Assembly: GCA_000173575.1 (NCBI GenBank)
Contig: ABYL01000010.1
Coordinates: forward strand, 40,582-104,581
DNA: 64,000 bases
Source of the DNA: Burkholderia sp. H160
GTDB lineage: Bacteria > Pseudomonadota > Gammaproteobacteria > Burkholderiales > Burkholderiaceae
Direction of reading: 5' to 3'
Below, piece by piece: positions 53,599-63,888 of this stretch (its first letter is position 1; every line of letters begins with the position of its first letter). The notes beneath the pieces were generated by a model. That model made no database searches. It saw nothing but the letters and a program-made list of their open reading frames with translations, and was not told the origin of the DNA. The position numbers were made by a program, and so were the translations under genes.

Positions 53599-54160
53599 AA
53601 TATTGACCACCGCAATGGCGATCCTGCGGGACGACCAGCCCTTCGATCCTGCGCACACGATTTTTGGCAGCATCCTTGCGGCGCGGCCCGAGCGCGGTGT
53701 GGTAGGTGTTATGAAGTATTCCTTCGTGAATCCGGCCTTCCCGCGGACGGAAATCATTCTATTTGTAGTACCCGATCCAGCCGACCCCTCTGCCGATCGC
53801 ACGAAGGTCAAGCAAGTCGTCACGCACTTCACGATCCGTTTCAGTCCGCTATTGACAGACATTAGCCGCTCGACGCTGGAAGATCTCCTCCAGGTCGATA
53901 TCGGTTATTGGATCGACGGGCACGGCGAGCGGCGGCCCGGCAATGATATGGGAGTGTTGCCGCCGCAGGTTCGCCTGCATCACTATCGCTATCGCGCTTC
54001 GAATCTGCCAACGAGCCGGTTCCCAGTGGACGTCGAATTTGCTTTCGGCGACCCCGACCCAAAGGATCCGGAGCCGAACGCATTCAAAACGCCGGTCCTG
54101 ATGGACGTTCACCTGAATCGTGACTATTCCGCGCTGCGACCGCGCCCCCGCCCCCGTTGA
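53417..54160 (+). CDS. periplasmic immunity-like protein, copy 2
   Basis: A 247-residue paralogue of the preceding protein, most of whose residues are identical, with the same signal peptide (cleavage after S-A-H-A). It differs mainly in the segment M-K-Y-S-F-V-N-P-A-F-P-R-T-E-I-I-L-F and at the C-terminus (R-P-R-P-R-P-R). Two diverged immunity copies could protect against variant effectors of sister strains. It overlaps the duplicated vgrG tail as copy 1 overlaps vgrG itself. Confidence 0.85.
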   Translation: MKKMPTLARKWFRPTGAILVILSFATSAHAQLSTPTTSGSSGPGAEMRPTVTDAQRDMAFRILTTAMAILRDDQPFDPAHTIFGSILAARPERGVVGVMKYSFVNPAFPRTEIILFVVPDPADPSADRTKVKQVVTHFTIRFSPLLTDISRSTLEDLLQVDIGYWIDGHGERRPGNDMGVLPPQVRLHHYRYRASNLPTSRFPVDVEFAFGDPDPKDPEPNAFKTPVLMDVHLNRDYSALRPRPRPR

Positions 54161-54203
54161 ACAGAGCCCGCCTTGAACAGCAGGCGTTTGCGCAGCGAAC
54201 GCG

Positions 54204-55997
54204 CTAACTCTTCCCCCCCACCTCGACATAGCTATCAACCGCACTACTCACCGTCGGATGAAAGCACGCATCCCCAATCAGATCGGTCAACTCGAAGCGC
54301 CTGAGCTTGTCGCGAACCGGATCCTTCATCTCCGCAAAATGCAGCGCAATCCCGCGCTCGCCGAGCGTGCGCGTCAGATCTCGCAGCATGTCGGCGGAGG
54401 TCACGTCCACGCTCGTCACCGGTTCGGCCGCCACCACCACGCGCCGTACCGGTGCGGGCGATGCGGCGACGGCTTCGAGCAGGCGCTCCTGAAACTGCTC
54501 GGCGTTCGCAAAGAATAGCGGTGCATCCCAGCGAAACAGCACGAGCCCTGGGATTCGCTCGGCATCCGGGTAGCGCTCGATGTCGTGATAGCCGCGCAAA
54601 CCCTCGACGCGACCGAGCACCGCATAGTGCGGCCGCCAGCCGTCCCACAGAAATTCGATGACCGCGATCACCACCGCAAAGCAGATGCCGGGAATCGCAC
54701 CGAACACCGCGACGCCGGCAAAGCAGCCCATCGACAGCCAGAACTCCCATTGCTGGATCCGGTATATCCGCTTGAGGTCCGTGATCTCGAAGAGACCAAG
54801 CGCCGCCGCAATGACGACCGCGGCGAGCGCGCTGTTGGGCAGGTAGCGCATCAGATTGGGCGCGGCCATCAGCAGCACCGCGACCGCCACCGCGCCCACG
54901 ACGCCCGTCAATTGCGTCTTCGCACCCGCCGCCTCGGCAACCGGCGTGCGCGACGAACTGCTGCTGATCGGGAAGCCGTGGAACAGGCCGGCCGCGAGGT
55001 TGGCCGCGCCGAGCCCGACCATCTCCTGATTGGGGTCGACGGGGCTACGATAACGTGCCGCGAAAGTTCGCGACAGCACGCTGGTATCGGCGAACGAGAT
55101 CAGCGCAACTGCGCAGCCGCCGAGCAGGATCTTGACCAGATCGGCGTCGGCGACCCAGGGTAGCGCGAATGTCGGCAGGCCTTGAGGAATCTTGCCGAGC
55201 ACTTTCACGCCGACGCTATCGAGGTGCAATACGGTCACGCACAGCGTCGCGACGATCACCGCGATCAGAATGCCCGGCAGCTTCTCGAAGCGCTTGAGAA
55301 ACAGGATCAGTACGAGGCTTCCCGCGCCCACCGCAAAGCTGTACCAGTTGGATTGACCTTCGACGATTGCCCGTACGAGGCTCACGATGTCCCGCAATGG
55401 CCCGCGCTCTTCGATGGAAATGGCAAACAGTTTGGGCAACTGGCTGATCAGAACGGCGAGCGCAATGCCGTTCATGTAGCCATACCGGATCGGCTTCGAC
55501 AGCAACTCGGTGATGAATCCGAGCCGCAGCAGGCCCATCACGATACAGAACAGGCCGGACACGATCGCCATCATGCTGGCTACCGCTATCGCGCGCGACG
55601 GGTCGCCCGCCGCGACTTGCACGACGACCGCCAGAATCGGAGCCGCGAGCGCGGAGTCGGGGCCTAGCACGAGAATCCGGCTCGGGCCGAACAGTGCATA
55701 CGTCAACAGTGGAACGATCGTGGCGTAGAGCCCGTACACCCCTGGGACGCCGGATGCCGCCGCATAAGCGATCCCGACGGGCACCAGCATCGTGGTCAAT
55801 ACCAGTCCCGCGGTCAGATCGTTCGGCAGCCAGCTGAGCTGGTACTCCCTGAGCACCGTCAGTCCCGGCAACCAGCGCATCCAATGGCGTGCGCCTTTCG
55901 CTGTCTGTTCTTTGTCGGGAACTGGCCTCTTCGCTTCCATCTGTGGAATGTTCTCAGTCGAGGATGCCGCAACACGAATTGTGGGCGGTACTGTCAC
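54204..55997 (-). CDS. SulP-family anion transporter with STAS domain
   Basis: A 597-residue permease: the SulP signature (P-V-G-I-A-Y-A-A-A-S-G-V-P-G-V-Y-G-L-Y) near helix 2-3, ten to twelve hydrophobic segments, and a C-terminal STAS domain (R-R-V-V-V-A-A-E-P-V-T-S-V-D-V-T-S-A-D). It carries sulfate, bicarbonate or a dicarboxylate. GTG at 55997 or ATG at 55940 may start it. The T6SS immunity gene is convergent, ending 43 bases away. Confidence 0.92.
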   Translation of the reverse strand: MTVPPTIRVAASSTENIPQMEAKRPVPDKEQTAKGARHWMRWLPGLTVLREYQLSWLPNDLTAGLVLTTMLVPVGIAYAAASGVPGVYGLYATIVPLLTYALFGPSRILVLGPDSALAAPILAVVVQVAAGDPSRAIAVASMMAIVSGLFCIVMGLLRLGFITELLSKPIRYGYMNGIALAVLISQLPKLFAISIEERGPLRDIVSLVRAIVEGQSNWYSFAVGAGSLVLILFLKRFEKLPGILIAVIVATLCVTVLHLDSVGVKVLGKIPQGLPTFALPWVADADLVKILLGGCAVALISFADTSVLSRTFAARYRSPVDPNQEMVGLGAANLAAGLFHGFPISSSSSRTPVAEAAGAKTQLTGVVGAVAVAVLLMAAPNLMRYLPNSALAAVVIAAALGLFEITDLKRIYRIQQWEFWLSMGCFAGVAVFGAIPGICFAVVIAVIEFLWDGWRPHYAVLGRVEGLRGYHDIERYPDAERIPGLVLFRWDAPLFFANAEQFQERLLEAVAASPAPVRRVVVAAEPVTSVDVTSADMLRDLTRTLGERGIALHFAEMKDPVRDKLRRFELTDLIGDACFHPTVSSAVDSYVEVGGKS

Positions 55998-56063
55998 TCT
56001 TAGGATAGTCCAGATCGATCGCTGCGTGCCGCGGCGTATTCCCGACTTCCGTGAACATCGCCC

Positions 56064-56100
56064 AGAAAAACAAATGGCCGCAGCGCCAGGCTGCGGCCAT
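56064..56100 (-). terminator. rho-independent terminator of the hem operon
   Basis: ATGGCCGCAG and CTGCGGCCAT form a strong hairpin (56074-56100); on the bottom strand it is followed by TTTGTTTTT. It lies 55 bases after the hemY stop. Confidence 0.85.
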
Positions 56101-56155
56101 TAAGTAGCGTTTTCAAAAGCTTTCGCGGTTCAACGCGTCGCCGAAACCGCCGAAC

Positions 56156-57346
56156 TCACGTCACGTTCATCGCCAACGCACTCTCACGATAATGCTGACT
56201 CGCCTTGTCAGTATCTCCTAGCTGCTCGTGCAGACGCGCGAGCGCGCGATGCGAACGGATCTTCAGCGTCTCGTTGTCGGCAAGCTTCAGGGCGCGTTCG
56301 AGGAACGACTGCGCCTTGCCCCACAACTGCTGACGCAGACACAGGCGCCCCAGCGCGAACATCAGATCGGCATCTTCCGGGCGATCCTTCTGCCATGCCT
56401 CGGCCTTCTGGATCAGCGGCAGTGCATCGTCACCGGCCGTGTCCGGATAGCGCCGCAGCAGACGCGCATCCCAGTTCTGCGCGAGCGCTTCTTCGACGAT
56501 CTTGCGCGCCTCCTGCGGACGGTTCAGCGCGACCAGCAGTTCCGCGGCAGTATCCGCGAGGCGCGGCGAATGACGCTCGGTCGCCGACAGCGAGTTCCAC
56601 AATTCGAGCAGCGCGTCCGCATTGTGACGACGATCGCGCAGCAGATTCTCCGCAGCCAGCTGACGCAGTCGCACCGCGACCGCCGGATGGATCGCCTCGC
56701 GCTTCTCCAGCGTCTTCACGAGCTTCAGCACTTCGCCCCAGTTCTTCAGTTGCTGCTGCGCGCGCAGCATGATCTGCTGCGCGTGGATGCGCCGCGCGCC
56801 CTGCGATTGCATCTCGGTCAGCGCATTGAGCGCGCCGTCGGCGTCGCGGCCATCGGCACGCATGTCGGCGGTGGCCAACAGGCGCGCGTCCTGCCAGTCG
56901 GCTTCGTCGATCTGCGCGAGCCATTCGTCGCGCCGCGCGTATTCATGCATGCGATGCGCGGCGGTCGCCGCGATCAAGCCGGCCGCGCCCTTGTTGTCGC
57001 CGTTCGCGAGCGCGTCCTTGGCGGCTTTCTCGGCGCGCGAGAAACGGCCCGCGTACAGGTTGCCGATCGCGTCGCGCAGTGCCGCATGCGCCTTCGCGAC
57101 ACGCGAGCGCGCGCGATACGCGGCGACGCGCTGCGGCATGCGCCAGATATTGCGGATGATGCGCAACAACGTGTAGAGCAGGATGAACAGCACCACCACC
57201 GCGACGATGAACAGATTCAACGACATGTCGACGCGGTACGGCGGATAGATCAGAAGCACCTGTCCCGTGTCGAAGTGCCCGCCCACCGCGAGCACGACCG
57301 CGACGGCGAACAGCCCCGCGAGCCATAGAAGTCCCCGGATCGCCAT
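56156..57346 (-). CDS. hemY: HemY, membrane TPR protein of heme biosynthesis operon
   Basis: A 396-residue inner-membrane protein with two N-terminal membrane helices (L-L-W-L-A-G-L-F-A-V-A-V-V-L-A; F-I-V-A-V-V-V-L-F-I-L-L-Y) and a TPR-like C-terminal region (L-M-F-A-L-G-R-L-C-L-R-Q-Q-L-W-G-K-A-Q). It is the coproheme/protoheme-related HemY of the proteobacterial hemCDXY operon, not the Bacillus oxidase of the same name. It starts two bases after the hemDX stop, so it is co-translated. Confidence 0.92.
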   Translation of the reverse strand: MAIRGLLWLAGLFAVAVVLAVGGHFDTGQVLLIYPPYRVDMSLNLFIVAVVVLFILLYTLLRIIRNIWRMPQRVAAYRARSRVAKAHAALRDAIGNLYAGRFSRAEKAAKDALANGDNKGAAGLIAATAAHRMHEYARRDEWLAQIDEADWQDARLLATADMRADGRDADGALNALTEMQSQGARRIHAQQIMLRAQQQLKNWGEVLKLVKTLEKREAIHPAVAVRLRQLAAENLLRDRRHNADALLELWNSLSATERHSPRLADTAAELLVALNRPQEARKIVEEALAQNWDARLLRRYPDTAGDDALPLIQKAEAWQKDRPEDADLMFALGRLCLRQQLWGKAQSFLERALKLADNETLKIRSHRALARLHEQLGDTDKASQHYRESALAMNVT

Positions 57347-57348
57347 GA

Positions 57349-59340
57349 TTAACCCCGGTTCCGGTATTGATTGACGGCCTGCAGGCTCGTATCGAGATTC
57401 GGCAGCTCGACCGCGGCCGAACCAGCGTCCACCTGCTTCACCAGATCGATGACCGTCTGCGTGTCTTTCGACGACGCGTCGAAGTAACGCGTCAGCGCGG
57501 ACTGCGCCGCCTGCAGGTCCGACTTCAGCGTGGTCTGGTTGCGCGACAGCAGCGCGAGGCGCGCCGACAGCAGACGCAGCTTCAGGTTCTCGCGCACGAA
57601 GTAGCCTTGATCGGGCGTGACCAGCATCGCGTCGGCGTGATCAATACGGCGCACCTGCACGAGGCTCGCCAGTTGCTCGCCGATGCCGTGCGTGACCTCG
57701 TCGATCCACACTTCCCAGCGCGGCTTGCCGGTGGCCGCGGCCACCTTCGCGGTGTCGGCCCACGTGGCCGCATGCGGCGTGGCACGCGGAATCGGCGCTT
57801 CGCCCGACAGCGGCAGACCGTCGACGTGATCGACCGCGTCGTCGAGCTTGATCGCGAGGCCGGTGAGATCGGTGGACGGTGCGGCCTTCAGCTTGTCGAT
57901 GTCCTGCGCGATCGCCTTGCGCACCGCGGTCGCCTGCGGGCTATCGGACGCGGCGAGGCGCGTGTCGGCGCTTTGCAGCGCGAACAGCGCGAGCTGCGTA
58001 TTGCCGGTCAGCTGCAACTGCTGGCTCGCGGCCGACAGCATCTGCCCAACTTCGGCGAAGGTCCAGTCGTCGCGGTTGCGGGCGAGATCCGCGTACTGTT
58101 GCTGCAGTGCCTGCTGCGCGGCCTGCGCATCGGCGAGCTTGCCTTCGAGCTGCGCGACCTGTGCATCCGACTGATGCACGGTGGCGAGCGCCTGGTCGAT
58201 CTTGATGCGCAGTTCGTTGGTCTGCGTGTCGTTGGCCTGCTGACGCTGCGCGAGTTCCTGCTCGGTGCGCACGAGCTTGCGGTTCATCGCGAAGCCGCCC
58301 AAGCCCGCCGCGCACGCGATGACCACGACGACAATCCACAGCAGCGGTCCGCTCGTGCTGCGGCGCTTTTGCGCTTCGTACGGCGTGAAGGGTTGGTTCG
58401 GCGGCAAGGCGGTGCTTGCCGGCGGCTGGGGTGAGGCGTTCGTGGATGCGTTCGTTTCAGTCATGCGTGGTTGAGCCGGGTTGGACGATACCGGTTGGAC
58501 GACGGGAGGCACGGCGGCCGCGGCAACGAGGGCGCGCACTATACGCTCGTCGCCCGCGCCGGACACCGTAATCCTATCAAAACCCAATGCCCGCGCGGTC
58601 TGCGCGATTCGCGGATGCGGCGTGACGAGCGACGCGTGTTTTAGCTGCGCGATCTCGCCGGCGGTCAGGTGTTCCTGCGCGAGTTCTTGCAGATTGCGCA
58701 CGCCTTCGGAGCTGGTCAGAAGCCATGCGTGGGGGGCGCCCGCGAGCAGTTCGTGCACGCGCGCCCACGCGCCGATCGATGGCTCCGGCACGATGCGCCG
58801 GTACGCGGCGACCACATCGACTTGGGCGCCCGCTTCGCGCAAGCGCTCGGCGAGCCATTCGCGCCCGCCGTCGCCGCGCACGATCAGCACACGCTTGCCT
58901 GCGAGGCTCGCGGCACCGAGTTGCGCCTCGATCGCGGCAAAGAGGCCTTCGGAGTCGAAGCTCGTCGATTCGTCGTCGGCACCCGCAGCGGGGCTAATCA
59001 CACGGTGCTCGGGCGCGCTGACGCCGTGGCGTGCGAGCGCATGCACGCTGCCGGGGCCGACCACGCCGATCGGCAGCGCGTGCGGCCAGATGTCGTCGTG
59101 GCGCGCGAACGCGTGATCGACCGCGTTCGGCGACACGAACACCACGAGCGCATAACGTTCGAGCGACGCGAACGCTTCGCACAGTGGCGCGTCGTCGACG
59201 ACGGGCGCGATATCGATCAGCGGGAAGTCGAGCGACGCGAGGCCGGCTGCTTCGAGCTGTTCGACGAGTTGACTCGACTGGCCGGCCGGTCGTGTGATCA
59301 CGACCGTGAAGGGCGCCTTCTCCGGCGTGACGGCGGCCAT
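57349..59340 (-). CDS. hemDX: fused uroporphyrinogen-III synthase / HemX
   Basis: A 663-residue fusion. Residues 1-~265 are HemD, which closes hydroxymethylbilane to uroporphyrinogen III (T-R-P-A-G-Q-S early; L-T-S-S-E-G-V-R-N-L near the end). After a Pro/Ser/Asn-rich linker a single membrane helix (W-I-V-V-V-V-I-A-C-A-A-G-L-G-G-F) leads to the HemX periplasmic coiled coil (E-L-A-Q-R-Q-Q-A-N-D-T-Q). The hemD-hemX fusion is typical of Burkholderia. The ATG at 59340 overlaps the hemC stop (ATGA); the open frame extends much further upstream but lies inside hemC. Confidence 0.93.
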   Translation of the reverse strand: MAAVTPEKAPFTVVITRPAGQSSQLVEQLEAAGLASLDFPLIDIAPVVDDAPLCEAFASLERYALVVFVSPNAVDHAFARHDDIWPHALPIGVVGPGSVHALARHGVSAPEHRVISPAAGADDESTSFDSEGLFAAIEAQLGAASLAGKRVLIVRGDGGREWLAERLREAGAQVDVVAAYRRIVPEPSIGAWARVHELLAGAPHAWLLTSSEGVRNLQELAQEHLTAGEIAQLKHASLVTPHPRIAQTARALGFDRITVSGAGDERIVRALVAAAAVPPVVQPVSSNPAQPRMTETNASTNASPQPPASTALPPNQPFTPYEAQKRRSTSGPLLWIVVVVIACAAGLGGFAMNRKLVRTEQELAQRQQANDTQTNELRIKIDQALATVHQSDAQVAQLEGKLADAQAAQQALQQQYADLARNRDDWTFAEVGQMLSAASQQLQLTGNTQLALFALQSADTRLAASDSPQATAVRKAIAQDIDKLKAAPSTDLTGLAIKLDDAVDHVDGLPLSGEAPIPRATPHAATWADTAKVAAATGKPRWEVWIDEVTHGIGEQLASLVQVRRIDHADAMLVTPDQGYFVRENLKLRLLSARLALLSRNQTTLKSDLQAAQSALTRYFDASSKDTQTVIDLVKQVDAGSAAVELPNLDTSLQAVNQYRNRG

Positions 59341-60338
59341 CACTCGCTGGCCGCCGCGCCGGGCGCGGCCGCGGGACCGCTCGCCGTACTGAGCGCGCGG
59401 ACGATGTCGAGCGCGCCCTGCTGCACGAGCGAGTGCGCCACTTCCTCGCCGAGTGCGAGTGCGCGTTCCAGGGTGGGCGCGGGTGCCGACGCCTGCGCGC
59501 TGAGCACGCGCTGGCCGTCCGGCGTCGCGACGATGCCGCGCAGATGCAGCGCGCCATCGCCCCAAGTTGCGTAAGCGGCCAGCGGCACCTCGCAGCTGCC
59601 GCCGAGCGCGCGCGACACCATGCGCTCCGCTTCGACGGCCGCCGCCGTGTGCTGATGGTGCAGCGGCGCGAGCCATGCAGCGAGGTCCGCGCGATCGGCG
59701 CGAATCTCGATGCCGAGCGCGCCTTGGCCCGCCGCGGGCAAACTGTCCTCGGGATCGAGCAGCGCGCGGATGCGATCGGCGAGACCCAACCGCTTCAGAC
59801 CGGCCGCGGCCAGAATGATCGCCGCGTAGTCGCCGCGATCAAGCTTGGCTACCCGTGTATCGAGATTGCCGCGCAACGGCCGCACGTCGAGATTCGGATA
59901 GCGCATGCGCAGCATCGCTTCACGACGCAGGCTCGAGGTGCCGACCACCGCACCGGCCGGCAGCGCGGCGAGCGAGTCGTACTGGTTGGACACGAGTGCA
60001 TCGCGCGGGTCCTCGCGTTCCATGATCGTGGACAGCACGAAACCCGCGGGCAGTTCCATCGGCACGTCTTTCAGCGAATGCACCGCGAGGTCGGCACGGC
60101 CATCGGCGAGCGCGGCTTCGAGCTCCTTGACGAACAGCCCCTTACCACCGACCTTCGACAGCGTGCGATCGAGAATCTGATCGCCACGTGTCGTCATTCC
60201 GAGGATTTTTACTTCACAAGATGGATATAATTTGTGCAGCGCACATCGCACATGCTCCGCCTGCCACATCGCAAGGCGGCTTTCTCGCGACGCAATCACA
60301 AGCGTGTGGGGTGGCGTGGAAAACGTCTCGGTGTTCAT
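59340..60338 (-). CDS. hemC: porphobilinogen deaminase (hydroxymethylbilane synthase)
   Basis: A 332-residue enzyme joining four porphobilinogens into hydroxymethylbilane. Visible marks: I-A-S-R-E-S-R-L-A at the start, the catalytic Asp region [16 protein letters not shown] and the cofactor Cys in [11 protein letters not shown] at 60338 gives the family length. First gene of the hemC-hemDX-hemY operon; ppc is divergent. Confidence 0.95.
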   Translation of the reverse strand: MNTETFSTPPHTLVIASRESRLAMWQAEHVRCALHKLYPSCEVKILGMTTRGDQILDRTLSKVGGKGLFVKELEAALADGRADLAVHSLKDVPMELPAGFVLSTIMEREDPRDALVSNQYDSLAALPAGAVVGTSSLRREAMLRMRYPNLDVRPLRGNLDTRVAKLDRGDYAAIILAAAGLKRLGLADRIRALLDPEDSLPAAGQGALGIEIRADRADLAAWLAPLHHQHTAAAVEAERMVSRALGGSCEVPLAAYATWGDGALHLRGIVATPDGQRVLSAQASAPAPTLERALALGEEVAHSLVQQGALDIVRALSTASGPAAAPGAAASE

Positions 60339-60778
60339 CAGATTGCTGCTTGATCTCGGGATGGAATAACAATCAATGTTAGCACGCGCCCTTATTCGTG
60401 CCCTTGGGTTCCAAGGCACAGCAAGGCGCCGTGCGGAAGCGGTATCGGCGGAGGAGACGGGCTTCGCGCAGCGCGCGAAGGCTCCCATTCCGGCTTGTCA
60501 CGCACGGTCGTTCGCGCACCGGGCGGCGGCATGCGGGATGATGCAGTGCGGCGAACGCGGGTTGGCGGTGCGCGCCGCGCGTTCGATGCGGGCTCGCGAG
60601 TCCGCGGCTCGTTTCTCTCCCGTCGGCATCACGCTATCGCCCGCTCGCGCGCCGTTCCTTGCGCGCGGGTCGCTTTGCGGTTCCCTTGTGCATGCTGTTC
60701 ACGTTGTAGTTGCTGGTTGCAGTTCCGCAGTCGCAGTTCATCAATCAACAAACCCTGGCTTCCCTGAGGAAACCCATC
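60339..60778. other. hemC-ppc intergenic region
   Basis: About 440 bases between divergent starts should hold both promoters. GC-rich sequence with one AT-rich patch at 60360-60385 (GGAATAACAATCAATG). No recognised small RNA or further gene; open frames across it lack domain-like content. Confidence 0.5.
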
Positions 60779-63700
60779 GTGACGTCTTCCGGATCGGCGC
60801 GCCCTGGCCGCCGCAACACTGCCTCGCCCTCCGCTCGCCCGGCCCTCGCCGCGCAAGCCGACCAAAAAACCGAGGCCGCGCAAGCCTCGGTGCCCGTCAA
60901 GCAGGACAAGGCGAAGAAAACCGCCAAGGCCGAGCAGGCCGCCACATCGGCCACCGCGCGCAAGCCGGCCAAGGCTGCTTCCGCCGCCGCGCCCGCCGTG
61001 AAGAGCGGCGGCCGTACGCGCGAGGACAAGGACCATCCGCTGTTCCAGGACATCCGCTATCTCGGACGCCTGCTCGGCGATGTGCTGCGCGAGCAGGAAG
61101 GCGACGCGGTCTTCGACGTCGTGGAGACGATCCGGCAGACCGCCGTGCGTTTCCGTCGCGAAGATGACAACGCCGCCGCGCAGACGCTCGACAAGAAGCT
61201 GCGCACGCTGACCCCCGAGCAGACCGTCAGCGTCGTGCGCGCTTTCAGCTACTTTTCGCACCTCGCGAACATCGCCGAGGACCGTCACCGCAACCGCCGG
61301 CACCGGATTCACGCGCTCGCGGGCTCGACGTCGCAACCGGGCTCGATCGCCTATGCGCTCGAGCGGCTCGTCGCGGCAGGCGCCGCCGCGACGCCGGTGC
61401 TGCAGCGGTTTTTCGACGACGCGCTGATCATGCCGGTGCTGACCGCGCACCCGACCGAAGTGCAGCGCAAGAGCATTCTCGACGCGCAGCACGACATCGC
61501 GCGACTGCTCGCCGAGCGCGACCAGCCGCTGACGAACCGCGAGCGCGCGCACAACGAAGCGATGCTGCGCGCGCGCGTCACGTCGCTTTGGCAAACGCGG
61601 ATGCTGCGCGACTCGCGTCTGACGGTCGCCGACGAAATCGAGAACGCGCTGTCGTACTACCGCAGCACGTTCCTCGAAGAACTGCCGGCGCTGTACGCGG
61701 ACATCGAGGAAGCGCTGAAGGAACATGGCCTCGAAGCACGCCTGCCACCGTTCTTCCAGATGGGCAGCTGGATCGGCGGCGATCGCGACGGCAATCCGAA
61801 CGTCACCGCCGAAACGCTGGAAAACGCGATCACGCGCCAGGCCGCGGTGATCTTCGAGCACTACCTGGAGCAGGTGCACAAGCTCGGCGCGGAGCTATCG
61901 ATGTCGAACGTGCTCGTCGACGCAAGCGATGCGCTGAATGAGCTCGCGGCCGTCTCGCCCGACCACTCGCCGCATCGTACCGACGAGCCGTACCGGCGCG
62001 CACTGATCGGCATTTACACGCGGCTCGCGGCAAGCGCGCGCGTGCGCCTCGGCGAAGGCAGCGTGCCGCTGCGCAGCGCCGGGCGCGGCGTACCGCCGAT
62101 CCGCGCGATTCCCTACGACGACTCCGCCGACTTCGTGCGCGACCTGCACGTGCTGATGGATTCGCTCGCCGAGCATCATGGCGCGCCGCTCGCCGCGCCG
62201 CGTCTCGCGCCGCTCGCGCGCGCGGCCGAAGTGTTCGGCTTCCACCTCGCGAGCATCGATCTGCGGCAAAGCTCTGACATTCACGAAGCGGTGATCGCCG
62301 AGCTGCTGAAGCGCGCGGGTGTCGAGGACGATTACGCGGCACTGCCGGAAGCGGACAAGCTGAACGTGCTGCTCGCCGAACTCGCGCAGCCGCGCGCCCT
62401 GCGCGTGCCCTACGCCGAGTACTCCGACCTCGTGAAAAGCGAACTCGCGGTGCTCGAGGAAGCCCGCATCACGCGCGAGAAATTCGGCGCGCGCGCAGTG
62501 CGCAACTACATCATTTCGCACACGGAGACCGTCAGCGACCTGGTCGAGGTGATGCTGCTGCAGAAGGAAACCGGTCTGTTGCGCGGACGTCTCGGCGACG
62601 AGCACGACCCCGCGCGCGCCGGCCTGATGGTGATCCCGCTGTTCGAGACGATCCCCGATCTGCGCAACGCGCCGCACATCATGCGCGATCTGATCGCGCT
62701 GCCGGGCATCGGCGCATTGATCGAACATCAGGGCAACGAGCAGGAAGTGATGCTCGGCTATTCGGACAGCAACAAGGACGGCGGTTTCCTCACGTCGAAC
62801 TGGGAGCTGTATCGCGCCGAGCTCGCGCTCGTGGCGCTGTTCAACGAACGCGGTGTGACGCTGCGCCTGTTCCACGGACGCGGCGGCACCGTCGGCCGCG
62901 GCGGCGGCCCGACCTATCAGGCAATCCTCTCGCAGCCGCCCGGCACCGTCGACGGCCAGATCCGTTTGACCGAGCAGGGTGAAGTGATCGCGAGCAAGTT
63001 CGCAAATCCGGAAATCGGCCGGCGCAATCTGGAGACCGTCGTGGCCGCGACGCTCGAAGCGTCGCTGCTGCCGCACGACCACACGCTGGCCGAGCTGCCC
63101 GTGTTCGAGCAGACGATGCAACAGCTGTCCGATACGGCGATGGCCACGTATCGCGCGCTCGTCTATGAAACGCCGGGCTTCAAGGAGTATTTCTTCGAGT
63201 CGACGCCGATCGCCGAGATCGCCGAGCTGAACATCGGCAGCCGGCCCGCGTCGCGCAAGCTGCAGGATCCGAAGCAACGCAAGATCGAGGATCTGCGCGC
63301 GATTCCGTGGGGCTTCTCGTGGGGTCAATGCCGGCTGCTGCTGACGGGTTGGTACGGCTTCGGCAGCGCGGTCACCGAGCATCTGGACAGCGCGCCGTCC
63401 GACGCCGAACGCGCGCGCCGTCTCGCGCTGCTGAAGAAGATGCACAAGAGCTGGCCGTTCTTTTCGAACCTGATGTCGAACATGGACATGGTCATCGCGA
63501 AGACCGACCTCGCGGTCGCCTCGCGTTACGCCGCGCTCGTCACCGACAAGAAGCTGCGCAAGCACGTGTTCGAGCGCATCGTCGCGGAATGGGAGCGCAC
63601 CTCGAAAGCGCTCTCGGAGATCACCGGCAAGAGCGAGCGGCTCGCCGAGAACCCGCTGCTCGCGCGTTCGATCAAGAACCGCTTCCCGTATCTCGATCCG

Positions 63701-63823
63701 CTCAATCACCTGCAGGTCGAACTGCTCAAACGCTATCGCGCGGGCGACACGAATACGCGCGTGCGGCGCGGCATTCATTTGAGCATCAACGGGATTGCGG
63801 CGGGGTTGCGCAATACCGGTTGA
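60779..63823 (+). CDS. ppc: phosphoenolpyruvate carboxylase
   Basis: A ~1014-residue enzyme making oxaloacetate from phosphoenolpyruvate and bicarbonate. Catalytic motifs: T-A-H-P-T-E-V (His), [32 protein letters not shown], and the C-terminal ...[11 protein letters not shown]. The first ~90 residues are a low-complexity Ala/Lys-rich extension found in Burkholderia ppc. GTG at 60779 with GAGGA upstream is preferred to the TTG at 60710. A strong terminator follows. Confidence 0.97.
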   Translation: MTSSGSARPGRRNTASPSARPALAAQADQKTEAAQASVPVKQDKAKKTAKAEQAATSATARKPAKAASAAAPAVKSGGRTREDKDHPLFQDIRYLGRLLGDVLREQEGDAVFDVVETIRQTAVRFRREDDNAAAQTLDKKLRTLTPEQTVSVVRAFSYFSHLANIAEDRHRNRRHRIHALAGSTSQPGSIAYALERLVAAGAAATPVLQRFFDDALIMPVLTAHPTEVQRKSILDAQHDIARLLAERDQPLTNRERAHNEAMLRARVTSLWQTRMLRDSRLTVADEIENALSYYRSTFLEELPALYADIEEALKEHGLEARLPPFFQMGSWIGGDRDGNPNVTAETLENAITRQAAVIFEHYLEQVHKLGAELSMSNVLVDASDALNELAAVSPDHSPHRTDEPYRRALIGIYTRLAASARVRLGEGSVPLRSAGRGVPPIRAIPYDDSADFVRDLHVLMDSLAEHHGAPLAAPRLAPLARAAEVFGFHLASIDLRQSSDIHEAVIAELLKRAGVEDDYAALPEADKLNVLLAELAQPRALRVPYAEYSDLVKSELAVLEEARITREKFGARAVRNYIISHTETVSDLVEVMLLQKETGLLRGRLGDEHDPARAGLMVIPLFETIPDLRNAPHIMRDLIALPGIGALIEHQGNEQEVMLGYSDSNKDGGFLTSNWELYRAELALVALFNERGVTLRLFHGRGGTVGRGGGPTYQAILSQPPGTVDGQIRLTEQGEVIASKFANPEIGRRNLETVVAATLEASLLPHDHTLAELPVFEQTMQQLSDTAMATYRALVYETPGFKEYFFESTPIAEIAELNIGSRPASRKLQDPKQRKIEDLRAIPWGFSWGQCRLLLTGWYGFGSAVTEHLDSAPSDAERARRLALLKKMHKSWPFFSNLMSNMDMVIAKTDLAVASRYAALVTDKKLRKHVFERIVAEWERTSKALSEITGKSERLAENPLLARSIKNRFPYLDPLNHLQVELLKRYRAGDTNTRVRRGIHLSINGIAAGLRNTG

Positions 63824-63848
63824 GGTTGAGGTTGCCGCTTTAGCGGAC

Positions 63849-63888
63849 AAAAGCCGGGTGTGGCCGACGCAGGTCACACCCGGCTTTT
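63849..63888. terminator. bidirectional rho-independent terminator after ppc
   Basis: AAAAGCCGGGTGTG (63849-63862) and CACACCCGGCTTTT (63875-63888) are exact complements around a 12-base loop, with A and T runs at the outer ends. Confidence 0.95.

Larger units (their letters stand above)
52512..54160. repeat. tandem duplication, 829-bp period
   Basis: The segment from 52512 (GTGAGCTGCTTAATGTC) is repeated from 53341 (TGACCTGCTGAACGTC), with constant offset 829: for example GCACAAAAAATGGCGCAATT at 52542 and 53371, and the ATGs at 52588 and 53417. Each unit holds the vgrG 3' end and a full immunity-like gene. Divergence of a few percent at the start and more in the middle shows an old duplication. 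Confidence 0.9.

Noticed and set aside
59340-59676. N-terminal extension of the hemDX frame
   Set aside because: Lies inside hemC and is Arg/Ala-rich; the HemD start at 59340 overlaps the hemC stop as expected.
61895-63877. 660-codon antisense open frame across ppc
   Set aside because: Shadow of a highly biased gene; no recognisable content.
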